DNA from: Psettodes erumei
Lineage: Eukaryota; Chordata; Actinopteri; Pleuronectiformes; Psettodidae
Length of the DNA: 64,000 nucleotides
Reading direction: 5' to 3'
Assembly: GCA_016785225.1 (NCBI GenBank)
Contig: JAFBJZ010000894.1
Span: 1 to 64,000 of the forward strand
In this document: in pieces, positions 61,661-64,000 of the stretch
Numbering within the stretch: position 1 is the first letter of the stretch
Layout: every line of letters starts with the position of its first letter
The notes under the pieces: model-generated
What the model saw: only the letters and a program-made list of their open reading frames with translations
Told to the model about the DNA's origin: nothing
Database searches by the model: none
Made by a program: the position numbers and the translations under genes

Positions 61661-64000
61661 ATAAAAATTCTTGCAAAGGAAGGTCGCTGCCAGTGGAAAT
61701 CCTCCTCATATTCGGTGGCAAGGTGTTTCATGCCATAGTTAGCACATCCCGATGATGATGCAGCGCCGAATATGTGGACACGCATGCGGTACTCCTTAGG
61801 CTTGCTTTCTGTATTTCCATTGTCCCACCAAAGGAATCGCATGTAATCGTGATCCTCTGGGCTGACATGGAAGCGATGAAACATTTTTTCCACATCGCAA
61901 TTGATTGCAGTCTTGTGTTGGCGAAATCTGCACAGGACTCCAGTCAGAGTGTTCGTTAAGTCTGGGCCCGTGAGCAGATGGTCGTTCAAGGCGGTGCCTT
62001 CAAATTTGGCGGAGCAGTCAAATACGACCCTAATTTTTTCAGGCTTCCTAGGGTGATACACCCCGTGATGCGGAATGTACCATGTGTTGCCTTCTTTGGG
62101 GTCCGCACTTGCTTCTTCTGCATCCCCATCTTTAAACACACTGTCCATGAACTTGATGTAATCCTCTTTGTATTTAGGATTCTTCTCCATTTTTCTTTTT
62201 AAATGCTTCAAGCGCACTGTAGCAAGCTGCCTGTTATTTGGCAGCTCAGGACGTGCCCTAAATGGTAGTGGCATCTCCAGGTGTCCTGCTTCATTGTGCC
62301 GAACCTTTTCATTCAACACATGTAGAAATTGAATGTCTTCTTGTGATATTGTCTTTTCTTTTGGGTTTGTGTCAAGAAAATCTGTCTCCAATGCCTTAAG
62401 CACAGAGGCAGGTGTGATGGGCGGAAGTTCTTTCACAGACACACGGTGGCAGAACCTGGTCTCATTGTTTGTGGTAGTGCAAGGCACAGTGGCTCCAACT
62501 ATACTCCAGCCTAATGCTGTCTTGACTGCATAAGGTTCATGTTCTTCCCCAGATACCACTTCCTGTGGTTTCAGAGCCCTTGCACAGTCATAGCCAATCA
62601 GGAGTCCCACAGGACAATTCAACAGACTTGGCATCTCTTTAGCCACACTGTGAAGATGAGCCCACCTGTTTGCTGTTTCACTTGTTGGAATACTATTTTT
62701 CTCCAATGGAATATATTCCTGCGTATAAGTTGGTGGTAGCTCAATGCTCTCTTGTGAGTGATACCCTCTCACCTTTAGTCTAACAACTCTGTGGCAGTTC
62801 ACTATAGAACTCTTGTTAGTCATCGTTGACAGTTTCAATTTCACAGGCTCTGTGTAAGCTTGAATTTTTTGGCAGACATCTTGGTCTATGAAGGTACTAC
62901 TGCTTTGTGTGTCTAATAATGCATAAACCAAGAATTCTGGGCTATCCTTAGCTGTACTGGAAAGCCAAACTGGGACAATCATGGAAGTACGGTCACCGCT
63001 GTCCATTCTTACATTGCACAAGTTTGTGGAAGAACTTTCATCTTGTGGTGGTACTTCTGGCCTTTCACCTTGAGGAAGTTCCTCATGGAGTGGAGATGGG
63101 TGATTTCGCTTGCAGATGTTACAAGTTGCTCTCTTTCGGCAATTTTTGGCAACATGGCCGACTCTGAGACACCCAAAGCACATATTGTTGCTAATCACAA
63201 ACCTTTTCTTCTCTTCAAGTGGCATTGCTGTGAATTTTCCACACTTGTAGATAAAGTGATTTTCTTTGCAGCAGACACATTCTAAAGGTTTTTTCAGCTG
63301 AGTGACAGGCAGCCTAGCTGTAGAACCCTCTGTTGAGCTTGAACCCTTTGGAGTGGAGTTTTCTTTTGGCATCTTTGTTGTTGTCACCAAAGCGTTAGCC
63401 TTAGGACGCTTCTGCTCTTTAGCAGCTTTCTCATCCATGTGTTTTAGTGCATGAAGGGATGAGACTGGGTTGCACGCAATACGTGCTTCTTTTGCCACAA
63501 AGCTTGAAAACTCCTCGAAGTTAGGATATGGGTTTCCTTCATCCAATGCTTTAGTCACAAGCCGGTTCCAGCGGGTTGTTAACCAGTCAGGCAGCTTCTG
63601 TAGCAATTTCTGGTTTTCTTCACAATCATCTAACACCGTTAGACCAGCAACATGTGGCATTGCGTTCTTGCAAGAGATGAGGAAATCACTAAATTCTCTC
63701 AATTTCAGAGACTCCTTAGGTCCAATTTTAGGCCAGCTGCTCAGCTTCCCCCGGAATGCTCTTTGAATAACGAAGGGATGGCCATAACGTTTGTTTAGGG
63801 CTTCCCATGCCTGGGCGTAGGCCTCTTCGTCACTCCTATAGAATGTGCCTTCCAATACACAAAGTGCTTCTCCACTAATGTATTTTTTCAAATAGAAGAG
63901 CCTGTGTGCTGAATTTGTGCAACTTGTTTCAATTAACGCCTTGAAACTAGTGCGCCACTCTGTAAATTTGAGTGGGTCTCCTGTGAAAGTAAATGGCTCT
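61627..64000 (-). pseudogene. BEL/Pao gag, protease and reverse transcriptase N-terminus
   Basis: The 754-residue frame from 63891 is open upstream to the window edge (FTFTGDPLKFTEWRTSF). It contains the gag helix region (LQKLPDWLTTRWNRLV), three metal-binding knuckles (CVCCKENHFIYKCGKF, CFGCLRVGHVAKNC and CNICKRNHPSPLH, near residues 205-265), a protease DTQSSSTF motif (near 327), then RT with IRVVFDCSAKFEGTALNDHL (near 620) and INCDVEKMFHRFHV. A frameshift near 61700 separates it from the YVDD block. The long uninterrupted frame suggests a fairly recent insertion. Confidence 0.9.

Larger units (their letters stand above)
60100..64000 (-). mobile_element. BEL/Pao retroelement, runs off the window
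   Basis: On the minus strand from the window edge: gag, three Cys/His knuckles, protease, RT and RNase H, then a jump past the integrase to 3' sequence and an LTR ending ...GGGGCAGCTACA at 60100. It is inserted in the 790-bp repeat array. The domain order and motifs are those of BEL/Pao. Deletion of the integrase and one clear frameshift make this copy inactive. The 5' LTR is outside the window. Confidence 0.88.

Noticed and set aside
1..64000. tRNA, rRNA or microRNA genes
   Set aside because: No tRNA-like box A/box B pair with a plausible cloverleaf, and no rRNA sequence, was recognised by eye. A covariance-model scan would be needed to exclude small RNAs.

Overview
This is a stretch of vertebrate, almost certainly teleost fish, nuclear DNA. 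One host gene is clear: a two-exon SDHAF3 (mitochondrial succinate dehydrogenase assembly factor 3) on the + strand, with exon 1 at 6037-6213, exon 2 at 19211-19405 and an intron of about 13 kb between them. Nearly everything else recognisable is mobile DNA. The mix of Rex6/Dong-type and L2-type LINEs, Tc1, hAT, Helitron, Gypsy chromovirus and BEL/Pao elements, plus (CA)n tracts, is what fish genomes usually show.

Layout. 1-3480: a Helitron-linked segment, a cut-down LTR, a Tc1 relic and a 1.5-kb LTR-like repeat (copy A). 5880-19510: SDHAF3; its intron holds a hAT nested in another hAT, a Rex6/Dong-like LINE broken by an L2 LINE, and a further BED-type hAT. 20.6-24.0 kb: a SINE-like repeat, a MITE-like repeat and LTR-like sequence. 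24.0-31.85 kb: fragments of an old LINE interrupted by a solo LTR (24872-25452) and by a complete-length Gypsy chromovirus (26190-31848, minus strand), itself interrupted by another solo LTR (28927-29486). 33.9-38.5 kb: a cut hAT, a promoter-like sequence and an L2 LINE. 38.6-44.0 kb: a Helitron Rep/helicase remnant on the + strand. 44.9-46.4 kb: minus-strand exons of a recurrent fish repeat-family protein. 47.6-49.6 kb: an unnamed multi-exon SGNH-like gene or pseudogene with three tandem copies of one exon. 49.7-55.3 kb: another solo LTR, copy B of the 1.5-kb LTR-like repeat, a Helitron helicase C-terminal fragment and a third L2 LINE. 55.9-60.1 kb: a hairpin-forming short tandem repeat followed by a tandem array of about 790-bp units. 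60.1-64.0 kb: a BEL/Pao element on the minus strand that runs off the window.

Insertion order can be read from nesting and target-site duplications. Exact duplications were found for the Gypsy element (TTTAC), two solo LTRs (AACAG, GAACG) and one hAT (CTGGTTAC). The transposon reading frames are broken almost everywhere, so SDHAF3 is the only gene I would call functional with confidence. The points most worth following are a probable self-primed Gypsy element, solo LTRs carrying a 48-bp higher-order minisatellite in their predicted transcribed part, a tandem repeat whose two variants both keep a hairpin, the exon triplication at 47.6-48.1 kb, and the unusual hydrophobic N-terminus of the L2 endonuclease proteins.
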